From NCBI GenBank assembly GCA_964481195.1, contig CAYZTB010000011.1:15911-79910 (forward strand): DNA of 64,000 bases, written 5' to 3'. Position numbers and translations under genes: made by a program. Every line of letters begins with the position of its first letter. The first letter of the stretch is position 1. Origin of the DNA: Palsa-948 sp964481195 (lineage in GTDB: Bacteria; Bacteroidota; Bacteroidia; Palsa-948). Positions 1 to 6,867 of this stretch are shown here, one piece after another. The notes under the pieces are model-generated. The model was given only the letters and a program-made list of their open reading frames with translations. It was not told the DNA's origin and ran no database searches.

Positions 1-177
1 AATGATGGAATGGTTTATGTCTTTTATATTCTCGGCAGAATAGGTGGTCTTAAGATACGTGTAGAATTGATTTAGGTCGTTAGTATATGCTATGACAGAA
101 TGCGGAGATAAGCGTTTTTCGAAACGAAGATGGTTGATGAAGGTCTCTTGGTACATTTTGTAGTCTCTTTTCCGCAT
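1..177 (-). CDS. xerC: Tyrosine recombinase XerC/XerD, N-terminal part (cut by window edge)
   Basis: First 59 codons of a tyrosine recombinase reading off the left edge. The translation shows the start of the N-terminal core-binding domain, with FEKRLSPHSVIAYTNDL, the usual XerC/XerD pattern of a basic residue before SPHT/S and an AYxxDL helix. The catalytic Arg-His-Arg-His-Tyr residues lie outside the window. In the family the enzyme resolves chromosome dimers at dif with a partner recombinase. ATG at 177 is the first in-frame start; ATG at 156 (MYQETF) gives a more usual N-terminus. It begins 4 bases after the stop of the upstream gene at 182 and follows rpsU, a linkage common in Bacteroidota. 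The choice of XerC over XerD is inferred from that linkage. Confidence 0.85.
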   Translation of the reverse strand, partial: MRKRDYKMYQETFINHLRFEKRLSPHSVIAYTNDLNQFYTYLKTTYSAENIKDINHSII

Positions 178-181
178 TTTA

Positions 182-478
182 TTAAAACTCGTCAATAAGA
201 GTTAAATTTTTACTGGAAATACTTCCTTTTTTGTAACACTCATACCACTCTGCAGCATTTGGAATATTTGCCATTTCTTTCTCTGCAAGTTTAGCGTCTT
301 GCTGTGATTTCCAATAAACTATATCTGTTAAACCCCCATCACTATTTATGTGAACTTCCCATTTGATAAATCCAGTTTGTTTCTTCATCCAATCGGTTAC
401 TATTTGTTTTGCAACCTTAATCAATTGGTCTTGCGATATATTTTCTGCCAATTCGTAACTGATAATGTCTTTATACAT
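182..478 (-). CDS. Small ABM-like (dimeric alpha/beta barrel) protein
   Basis: A 98-residue protein without signal peptide. The chosen start is ATG at 478 (MYKDIIS); an upstream in-frame start at 553 would add 25 residues of poor composition. The middle, roughly residues 17-75, reads like antibiotic-biosynthesis-monooxygenase-type folds: a Trp and a QTGFIKWEV strand, then DIVYWKSQQDAKLAEKEM, where the residues after W/YW form a helix, then an IPN-containing loop. Proteins with this pattern are often annotated as quinol monooxygenase-like, but no catalytic residue can be named, so the biochemical role is open. It sits between rpsU and xerC, 111 bases after the one and 4 bases before the other, so it is probably co-transcribed with both. 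Confidence 0.6.
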   Translation of the reverse strand: MYKDIISYELAENISQDQLIKVAKQIVTDWMKKQTGFIKWEVHINSDGGLTDIVYWKSQQDAKLAEKEMANIPNAAEWYECYKKGSISSKNLTLIDEF

Positions 479-589
479 ACTATTTTTTTTATTAATTCTG
501 TTTGTAAATAACGAATGTATAAAAAAAATATTGCGAACTGAAATTGAATTCAATCCGCAATAAAATATTGGGTAAGAAATAAATGAAAA

Positions 590-781
590 CTAATCTAATG
601 CTTCAATAAGCTTCTGTTTGTATTTAGCGCGTTTTATACCTTCTCTGCGCACAACAGAAGGCTTTGTAAATACTTGACGTCTTCTTAGCTCGCGAAGTGT
701 TCCGGTTTTTTCGAATTTCTTCTTAAGTTTCTTAAGTGCTTTTTCAACACCTTCTCCGTCTTTAATTGGTACTATTAACAT
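590..781 (-). CDS. rpsU: 30S ribosomal protein S21
   Basis: A 63-residue, strongly basic protein matching bS21 over its whole length: MLIVPIKDGEGVEKALKKLK at the start, then the characteristic FEKTG and LRRRQVFTKPSVVRR segments. bS21 sits near the anti-Shine-Dalgarno end of 16S rRNA in the small subunit. The start is the only sensible ATG. In Bacteroidota the gene typically heads a short operon with xerC, which agrees with the order here (rpsU, ABM-like gene, xerC). Confidence 0.97.
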   Translation of the reverse strand: MLIVPIKDGEGVEKALKKLKKKFEKTGTLRELRRRQVFTKPSVVRREGIKRAKYKQKLIEALD

Positions 782-1233
782 GTTCTTTATATTTGTTTAA
801 TAAGGGCGCAAATGTAATAAAAATTATTTATTTACAACTATTTTCTTTGTACTAGTATTGTATTGACTGCATGTAACGCTAAAAATAATATCGGTTCTTG
901 ATGTTGGAGCTAAAGTTAAATCAATAACGAGGAGTCATTAAACCTCATCGAACTTAAGAGTTCAGGAGGCTTATTGATTACAGCACCATTTTTAAAGTAT
1001 TTTCAATGTATATTAAATACATGATAGTCAATGCTTTAAAACAATATGGTGATATTTTCTATTAGAAATGCCATTTGGGTTTTGTAAATAATAATGAGAG
1101 TATGTTTTTGAATTTAATTAACAGGCATATGTTAGAACAATCTCTCGGTAGCTTGAAATGTATTGGCTTTTAGGTTGTCACTTTGTAAGAATAGATTATA
1201 GGTTATGTTTTTAGGAATTCAAATATTGGAGAT
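782..1233. other. Divergent intergenic region without recognisable gene
   Basis: About 450 AT-rich bases between the divergently transcribed rpsU and the OmpA-family gene. I see no open frame of plausible composition, no tRNA-like cloverleaf and no convincing terminator. It must hold the promoters for both flanking genes; no perfect TAnnTTTG element with a matching -33 stands out. A short stretch near 855-880 translates to a lipoprotein-like peptide but has no start and stops at once. Confidence 0.6.
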
Positions 1234-2619
1234 ATGAAAAAGCTAAGATACTTTGTTTCGTTTTGCCTATGTTTGAGCTTTGTTAGTTTACTAGCTCAAA
1301 GCGATAAATCTAAAGTCGACAAAGTAAAAGAAATTGTTGTTGAAGAAAGTGGCATCCATCCTTTGTCGTCAGATAGAAATGATACTGTAATTGTAGATTT
1401 GGACAATAACGTTGTGGTGTATTCATATCCAAAAGAAACGGCTTCATTTTGGTATAAGATATATGCAAACAAAGATTGCGAAATAACCTTTGAGATTTTT
1501 CCTGCTGAATCAAACAATCGATATAATTATTTTTTATACAAGAAGTCGGGCGATATAGATCTAAAAGATGTTTACGAAAAAAAAATATTTCCAGTAAGAG
1601 CAAATCTGTACATGGATGAAATGGAGAAATCCGGTACTGGATTATCTGAAAGCGCTGAAATAGATTATGCCGATACCACCAAAGAAAAAAATACAAAACA
1701 ATTTTACCATACTGCTTATCATGGCGCAATAACGGCTTTGAAAGGCGATGTGCTTTTGTTGAATATTTACCATATGAGCGGTGAGGATTGCGGACAGCAA
1801 TTAATATTAAAATCTAATAACAGATCTCAAACTTTTCAATCGTTATATAGCCCTTGTTACAAATCTCAAATAGCCAGTGTTAAAACTGAAAAAGTTGTAA
1901 CTGTTAGAGCTCCACAGGTGGAGGTAGTTAAAGTTGTTTTACCTAACGAAAATGCTATAGCAAGTTATGTAGTGTGGGATAGTTTAAAGCGCAGCGTAAT
2001 TGATGCGGAAATTACATGGACTAAGAAACGCAAAAATAGTAACACAACTTTGAAAGGTAGGGGGGATATTGTCTTAGAGAAAAACACCGTGTATTCAATT
2101 CATTTCTCTGCACTTGGATATAAAGATAAAACATCATCAATTGTCACTACCGATTCGATAGCGTCTTTTAAGCATTATGTTTTTTTAACTCCCATTAAAG
2201 AGGGAGAAGATTTTACGATGGATAAAATATATTTTTTCCCAAATACGTACGCTATGCGAGCTGAAGCATCTTCTGAATTAAATAAGCTTTTAAAATACCT
2301 CAAGGAAAATCCTACTGTGAGAATAGAAATACAAGGGTTTACGAATGGCAATAATAGAATTAAAGCATCGCCAGATGATTTTACAGAAGGAAGTTTTACC
2401 GGTACATCAAAAAAACTTTCACAATTAAGAGCATTAAAAATCAAAAGCTTTTTAATGGAAAATGGAGTAGAGGAAGATAGGTTAGTGGCGAATGGATTCG
2501 GAGGCAGCAGAATGATTTACTCTAATCCCCAAAATCAACTGGAAGCAAATAAAAATATTCGAGTAGGGATTTTAGTACTGACTCCTAAAGAAAACGTAAA
2601 TCAGGTGGTAAAACGGTAA
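1234..2619 (+). CDS. Exported OmpA-family protein
   Basis: A 461-residue envelope protein. Residues 1-21 form a signal peptide ending near LLAQS. Residues about 35-210 are a unique region without recognised domain. About 225-315 looks like a carboxypeptidase-regulatory-like beta-sandwich, with VVWDSLKRSVIDAEITW and a later SALGYKDK loop. About 325-450 is an OmpA-type peptidoglycan-binding domain: IYFFPNTYAMRAEASSELNK, then IEIQGFTN, then LSQLRALKIKSFLMENGV and a terminal IRVGIL strand. The usual GHTD of the first motif is GFTN here, so the Asp that contacts diaminopimelate is replaced, while the Arg of the LSxxRA helix is kept. By family it would anchor an outer-membrane complex to peptidoglycan. 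It is transcribed alone. Confidence 0.8.
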   Translation: MKKLRYFVSFCLCLSFVSLLAQSDKSKVDKVKEIVVEESGIHPLSSDRNDTVIVDLDNNVVVYSYPKETASFWYKIYANKDCEITFEIFPAESNNRYNYFLYKKSGDIDLKDVYEKKIFPVRANLYMDEMEKSGTGLSESAEIDYADTTKEKNTKQFYHTAYHGAITALKGDVLLLNIYHMSGEDCGQQLILKSNNRSQTFQSLYSPCYKSQIASVKTEKVVTVRAPQVEVVKVVLPNENAIASYVVWDSLKRSVIDAEITWTKKRKNSNTTLKGRGDIVLEKNTVYSIHFSALGYKDKTSSIVTTDSIASFKHYVFLTPIKEGEDFTMDKIYFFPNTYAMRAEASSELNKLLKYLKENPTVRIEIQGFTNGNNRIKASPDDFTEGSFTGTSKKLSQLRALKIKSFLMENGVEEDRLVANGFGGSRMIYSNPQNQLEANKNIRVGILVLTPKENVNQVVKR

Positions 2620-2714
2620 TCTTTATCATTACTAATTTGTTTGTTACTTATTTCATGCTATAGGTGTGCATAAATTTTTAATTTAGCACTCTAACTTTAT
2701 AAAACGAAAATTGC

Positions 2715-3653
2715 ATGAAAGTAACAGTAGTAGGAGCAGGAAATGTAGGCGCAACATGTGCCGATGTAATAGCTCAAAGAGATTATGCCAACGAGGTTTG
2801 GCTATTAGACATCAAACCAAATTTTGCAGAGGGTAAAGCGCTTGATATTTGGCAAGCAGCACCAATTCATCTTTACGATTCAAGGGTGAAGGGCAGCACC
2901 AATGATTATTCTAAAACGGCTGATTCAGATATTGTAGTTATTACTTCCGGCTTACCGCGTAAGCCGGGTATGAGCAGAGACGATCTTATTTCTACCAATG
3001 CAGGTATCGTTAAGTCTGTTACAGAAAACATTCTTAAATATTCTCCAAATGCTGTTTTAATTATTGTAAGCAATCCGCTTGATGTTATGACTTATTGCGC
3101 TTACTTGACAGCCAAGAAGCCGTCTTCAAAAGTGTTTGGAATGGCTGGCATTTTAGATACAGCGCGTTATAGAGCGTTTTTAGCAACTGAATTGGATTGT
3201 TCTCCAAAAGATATTCAAGCAGTGCTTATGGGTGGTCATGGCGACACCATGGTTCCACTTCCTAGGTACACCACAGTTGCTGGAATTCCAGTTACTGAGT
3301 TAGTTGAAAAAGATAAGCTTGATGCTATCATTGAGCGTACGAAGGTAGGTGGAGGAGAAATTGTAAATCTTTTAGGAACCTCTGCGTGGTATGCTCCGGG
3401 AGCAGCAGCAGCTCAAATGGTAGAGGCGATAGCGTTGGATCAGAAAAGGATATTTCCAGTTTGTGCCATGCTAAATGGTGAGTATGGCTTGAAAGATATT
3501 TACCTTGGCGTGCCAGTTGTACTTGGAAAGAATGGTATTGAGCGAATCATAGAGCTTAAACTTAATGCTGAAGAAAAGAAACACCTAGCTTCGTCTGCTA
3601 AAGCTGTTAAAGAAGTGATGGCTGTGTTAGATAATATGAAAGTTGTTGCTTAA
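2715..3653 (+). CDS. mdh: Malate dehydrogenase (LDH-like, NAD-dependent)
   Basis: A 312-residue cytosolic enzyme of the TCA cycle, oxidising malate to oxaloacetate with NAD+. The Rossmann signature GAGNVG is at residues 7-12, with an Asp (LLDIKP) ending the second strand, which favours NAD. The substrate loop has GLPRKPGMSRDDL, with Arg residues for carboxylate binding; SNPLDVMTY supplies the Asn, and MGGHGDTMVPLPRY carries the catalytic His of the His-Asp pair. Length and motifs fit the lactate-dehydrogenase-like bacterial MDH group rather than the E. coli type. The gene is monocistronic by context, closed by the hairpin at 3675-3706. Confidence 0.96.
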   Translation: MKVTVVGAGNVGATCADVIAQRDYANEVWLLDIKPNFAEGKALDIWQAAPIHLYDSRVKGSTNDYSKTADSDIVVITSGLPRKPGMSRDDLISTNAGIVKSVTENILKYSPNAVLIIVSNPLDVMTYCAYLTAKKPSSKVFGMAGILDTARYRAFLATELDCSPKDIQAVLMGGHGDTMVPLPRYTTVAGIPVTELVEKDKLDAIIERTKVGGGEIVNLLGTSAWYAPGAAAAQMVEAIALDQKRIFPVCAMLNGEYGLKDIYLGVPVVLGKNGIERIIELKLNAEEKKHLASSAKAVKEVMAVLDNMKVVA

Positions 3654-3674
3654 TTCAAAATAGATTTAAAACTT

Positions 3675-3706
3675 AAAGGGTTGAATTTTTTTCAACCCTT
3701 TTTTTT
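3675..3706 (+). terminator. Rho-independent terminator of mdh
   Basis: A perfect 11-base-pair stem (AAAGGGTTGAA at 3675-3685, TTCAACCCTTT at 3691-3701) with a five-T loop and a T-run that continues to 3706. It begins 22 bases after the mdh stop. The T-run ends directly at the ATG of the next gene on the same strand. Confidence 0.9.
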
Positions 3707-4135
3707 ATGAAAGCAAATATTCCTATAAAGTTTTTAAAGTTAGAAGATGGCTTTCGTCTATTAATAACTATTCATGTTAATGGAAAAAAAGTTAATGTAT
3801 TGATAGATACGGGTGCTTCTAAAACGGTTTTTGATATTTCAAGAAGTGCAAAGTTTGTTTCAAAAAAATTTTTTGAGAAGCACGACCAACTTTCTACAGG
3901 ACTTGGAACCAGCACTATGAAAAGCAAATTGGTTATAATTGAAAGTATTAAGCTTGGAAAAATCAATGTTCGTAACTACAAAACTGTTGTTATTGATTTA
4001 GCTCACGTAAATGTAGCTTATGCTCAATTAAAGGTTAAACCCATAGATGGTGTGTTAGGCTCCGACTTGTTAAAGAAATACAAAGCACTAATTGACTACC
4101 GTAAAAAAGAATTAAGGTTAGAAGCTAGTCGATAA
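3707..4135 (+). CDS. Retropepsin-like aspartic protease domain protein
   Basis: A 142-residue protein with no signal peptide. Residues about 17-110 match the clan AA (retropepsin/PerP-like) fold: a hydrophobic strand, then VNVLIDTGASKTVFDIS with the catalytic DTGAS, and later DGVLGSDLLKKYKALIDY, the typical second-half GxDxL and ID strand. Such domains act as homodimers, one Asp per subunit. The substrate is unknown. ATG at 3707 is the only start that keeps the whole domain, yet it lies immediately after the U-tract of the mdh terminator, leaving no separate leader. The 3' end overlaps the convergent DCC-family gene by 11 bases. Confidence 0.8.
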   Translation: MKANIPIKFLKLEDGFRLLITIHVNGKKVNVLIDTGASKTVFDISRSAKFVSKKFFEKHDQLSTGLGTSTMKSKLVIIESIKLGKINVRNYKTVVIDLAHVNVAYAQLKVKPIDGVLGSDLLKKYKALIDYRKKELRLEASR

Positions 4136-4532
4136 ATTTCTTTTTTATTTCAGGTGAAGGCATCATACATGATTCCTGTTTTCCCCACCATTTATATCTA
4201 TTTTTGGCAACGATATCATAATAGAAATCCCTAACAAAGGCTGGGAGTATGATGAAGCAAAACGGCAACGCATAAAGTCCTCCTAGATGAAAACAAGCGT
4301 GAAGGCAGGCTGTTGACTTTATGTGAACTTTGTTATTGTAAATAAGTACAACGCTTTTTTGATCTTCAAGAATGTTGTTTTCTTTCAATAATGTTTTGGC
4401 TGCATTTGATTGAAGCGTAGCAAAAAGAAATTTGTTTTTTTTATCGTGCTTAATAATGAAGTTTATCCACTTATTGCAAAAGTTGCAAACGCCATCAAAA
4501 AGAAGAATTACTTTTTGCTCTTGCGAATTCAT
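4125..4532 (-). CDS. DCC-family (DUF393) thiol-disulfide oxidoreductase-like protein
   Basis: A 135-residue protein of the DCC1-like/YuxK family. The family signature is at the start: ILLFDGVCNFCNKWINFIIK, with the DGVCxxC motif that gives the family a predicted redox-active cysteine pair in a thioredoxin-like fold. Further family features are FATLQS near residue 37, SVVLIYNNKVHIKSTA and the LPAFVRDFYYDIVAKNRYKW helix that precedes the end. The role is unproven for the family. It lies 3 bases downstream of the haem/propeller lipoprotein gene on the same strand and is probably co-transcribed with it. Confidence 0.88.
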   Translation of the reverse strand: MNSQEQKVILLFDGVCNFCNKWINFIIKHDKKNKFLFATLQSNAAKTLLKENNILEDQKSVVLIYNNKVHIKSTACLHACFHLGGLYALPFCFIILPAFVRDFYYDIVAKNRYKWWGKQESCMMPSPEIKKKFID

Positions 4533-4535
4533 TTT

Positions 4536-5996
4536 TTAAGGTCTTACCGCAATGGAGTAGGGGTCGGCAGCGAGTTCAATTCTTTTATCCTGGATAACCT
4601 GCAGGGTGTTCAGGTTAATAAAGCTGATGAATCCATTTGTGCCACCGCAGTTACTGGTGTGATGCGGAATTGATCCGGTGCTAATATTTCTATTAGCAAC
4701 GTACACAAGGTTATTGGCGTCATCCACGGCAATGCCATGTGGCTCAGACATATTGATGCGTAGGTTTGCTACTTTAGTGAGTGTGGTGTAATCTATAACA
4801 GTAACTGAGCCTCTGTTTGTAGATGGACCTGTAGAATCATATTCACAAGTAACAAATAAATAAGGTTTAGTTTTTGAGAAACTCATTTCCTGAGGGAAAG
4901 CGCCAACAGGTATAGCAGCTGCTAGTCCATCGTCAGAAATTCTCATTACACGAACTTCATTGCTGCGTTGGCAGGTAACAAAGTAATGTAAATTATCTGG
5001 CGAAAAAGCAATTTCATGTGGGTCAAAAAGTGAAGTTGGACTGGGAATGGCAGGAGGATTTAATGCTTTCTGTTCAAAGGACCCAGGGTCATTTACGGGA
5101 ATTTTGTGAATATAATTTCCAAGTTGAGCAGTAACGTAAAGCGTATCGCCACCTGGATTAATTGCAGAACCGTGCGCATCCCAAAATCCAGACCAAGGGG
5201 ATCCACCTAAAAGTGTCATGCTTTCAAGATCGATGTAAGCAATTTTACCATCTGGATTCCAATCAACAGCAAAAGCGTGTTTAGAATCGTTGCTAATTGT
5301 TAATGTATTCCAAGAACCCACAGGAAGTGTTACGGCTCCAACATAAGAATCATCCGATGCTCTGTATTTTTGTAATACAGTAGATGCAGCGCTGAAAACA
5401 GTATACCAATATTTACCATCAGGTGAAACTTTAATCATGTGTGGGGATTCAATTTGAGGACTAACCCCAACATCAACGTATCTCATTTGAAGTTGTGTAG
5501 CTGCATCAAATACAGTTACTACATCACATGCTTGATTTGTTACGTACACTTTGCTTCTGTTTGAGTTTCCGGAAAAAGCAATTTTGCCATCGGAGTTTGG
5601 CGCTCCAGCATTTATCCAGTTCGTTAGGATTTCCATTTCTGCTTTGCTGAGTGGAGGTTTATTATAAGGCATTAGCGGATTGTTAATTGCGCCTTTTGTA
5701 GGGTCATTATTTGTAAAAAGAAAAAGTGTGCTATAGTCATGACGAAAAGGAATACATGCTGCACCGTTTCTATCTCCTTGAAACAATTCATCCCAGCTTT
5801 GTAAGGAGAGACCCGAAGCAGCTTCTTTGCTAGTTGTTGTATGGCAACCAGGAGTTGCGCATTTAGTTTGTAAAATATGATTTACCTCTGGAGGGAACCC
5901 GTTTGAAATCACTCCCTTGTCTTTGCTACATGTTGTGAAAAGCATTGTAGCAACTACAATAGCAAGTAGTGACAATAATGAGAATTTGCTTTTCAT
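4536..5996 (-). CDS. Lipoprotein with cytochrome-c-like domain and YVTN beta-propeller
   Basis: A 486-residue predicted lipoprotein: the signal sequence ends at TMLFTTC, with the lipobox Cys at 23. Residues about 38-135 resemble a single-haem cytochrome c domain with an unusual CX4CH haem site (KCATPGCH), a possible Met ligand in LMPYNKPPLSKAE and the closing ILTNWINAGAP helix. Residues about 145-486 form a seven-bladed propeller of YVTN type: VYVTNQACDVVTVFDAAT, then repeated SPDGKYWYTVFS, SNDSKHAFAVDW, SPDNLHYFVTCQ and DDANNLVYVANR blades. Export to the cell envelope and electron transfer are inferred; no partner oxidase is visible. A DCC-family gene follows 3 bases downstream. Confidence 0.82.
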   Translation of the reverse strand: MKSKFSLLSLLAIVVATMLFTTCSKDKGVISNGFPPEVNHILQTKCATPGCHTTTSKEAASGLSLQSWDELFQGDRNGAACIPFRHDYSTLFLFTNNDPTKGAINNPLMPYNKPPLSKAEMEILTNWINAGAPNSDGKIAFSGNSNRSKVYVTNQACDVVTVFDAATQLQMRYVDVGVSPQIESPHMIKVSPDGKYWYTVFSAASTVLQKYRASDDSYVGAVTLPVGSWNTLTISNDSKHAFAVDWNPDGKIAYIDLESMTLLGGSPWSGFWDAHGSAINPGGDTLYVTAQLGNYIHKIPVNDPGSFEQKALNPPAIPSPTSLFDPHEIAFSPDNLHYFVTCQRSNEVRVMRISDDGLAAAIPVGAFPQEMSFSKTKPYLFVTCEYDSTGPSTNRGSVTVIDYTTLTKVANLRINMSEPHGIAVDDANNLVYVANRNISTGSIPHHTSNCGGTNGFISFINLNTLQVIQDKRIELAADPYSIAVRP

Positions 5997-6052
5997 AGAT
6001 TAAAGGTAGAAAAACGTATTTGATATGCAAGTTAAAGGGATGAAATGATTTG

Positions 6053-6060
6053 TAAATTTG
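6053..6060 (+). promoter_or_regulatory. Candidate -7 element of the YdcF-like gene
   Basis: TAAATTTG matches the Bacteroidota -7 consensus TAnnTTTG and lies 17 bases before the ATG at 6077. I see no good TTTG at the -33 position, so this is only a weak call. Confidence 0.35.
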
Positions 6061-6076
6061 TTGCCATTAGAAAAAT

Positions 6077-6844
6077 ATGTTTTTTATACTTTCCAAAATA
6101 ATTGCTTTTGTTTTTACTCCCATCATTTGGGTGTTTTCCTTGTTAATTTCATTGTTTTTTATCAAGGATTTAAAGAGAAAGAAAAAAGTATTGATTTATG
6201 CTGTGTCAGTATTTTACATTTTTACCAATTCATTCATCTTAGAGGAGGTAAACCGAATTTGGGAAATACCCGCAACAAAATATGAAGCACTTAAGGTGTA
6301 CGATGCAGGAATTGTTTTAGGCGGTATATTGGAATATGATGAGCAATTAGAAAGAATTCAGTTTTATAGAAGTGCCGACAGGCTATTTCAGGCAGTAGCG
6401 CTTTATAAAAAGGGATACATAAAAAAAATATTTTTTGTGGGAGGTAGTGGCAGTATTGAATTTGCGCATTTGAAAGAAGGAGTGTTTGTTAAACAATATT
6501 TGCTTACGCTAGGTATTCCTGAAGATGATATTTGGATTGAGAACGAGTCACGTAATACCTATGAGAATGCTGTAAATGCAAAAGAGATACTAAGGTCAGG
6601 TAACTTGCTTGATGGAAACTTTCTGCTAATCACATCAGGGCAGCACATGCGAAGGTCTTTAGTTTGTTTTAAAAAGCTAGGAATTAATGTAAGCTCTTAT
6701 AGTGTGGACAGAATGGCAAGTCCGGTTAGAAGATTCACCTTCGATCACCTATTTATTCCAGATGCGAAAACTATTATGATGTGGAACCCACTTATACACG
6801 AATGGGTTGGGGTGGTAGCGTATAAGTTGAAAGGATATAGCTAG
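6077..6844 (+). CDS. YdcF/SanA/ElyC-family (DUF218) membrane protein
   Basis: A 255-residue protein with two N-terminal transmembrane segments (about 3-30 and 38-58) and a DUF218 domain from about 75. Family features are GIVLGGILEYDE, a Tyr/Arg-rich helix (YRSADRLFQAVALYKKG), IFFVGGSGS, GIPEDDIWIENESRNTYENA and LLITSGQHMRRSL, which together form the predicted Rossmann-like active site of the family. E. coli ElyC and SanA influence peptidoglycan and envelope-polymer metabolism; the substrate here is unknown. ATG at 6077 gives the complete first membrane helix. It is flanked by convergent and divergent genes and is probably monocistronic. Confidence 0.88.
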   Translation: MFFILSKIIAFVFTPIIWVFSLLISLFFIKDLKRKKKVLIYAVSVFYIFTNSFILEEVNRIWEIPATKYEALKVYDAGIVLGGILEYDEQLERIQFYRSADRLFQAVALYKKGYIKKIFFVGGSGSIEFAHLKEGVFVKQYLLTLGIPEDDIWIENESRNTYENAVNAKEILRSGNLLDGNFLLITSGQHMRRSLVCFKKLGINVSSYSVDRMASPVRRFTFDHLFIPDAKTIMMWNPLIHEWVGVVAYKLKGYS

Positions 6845-6867
6845 CTAAGTCTTCTTTCCTGCAGTTT

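Noticed and set aside
842..905. Lipoprotein-like peptide (VLTACNAKN) in the gap before the OmpA-family gene
   Set aside because: It has no start codon and stops after a few residues; no downstream coding signal in any frame.
1310..1729. Minus-strand open frame of 139 codons inside the OmpA-family gene
   Set aside because: Antisense shadow with biased composition; the plus-strand frame has signal peptide and domain structure.
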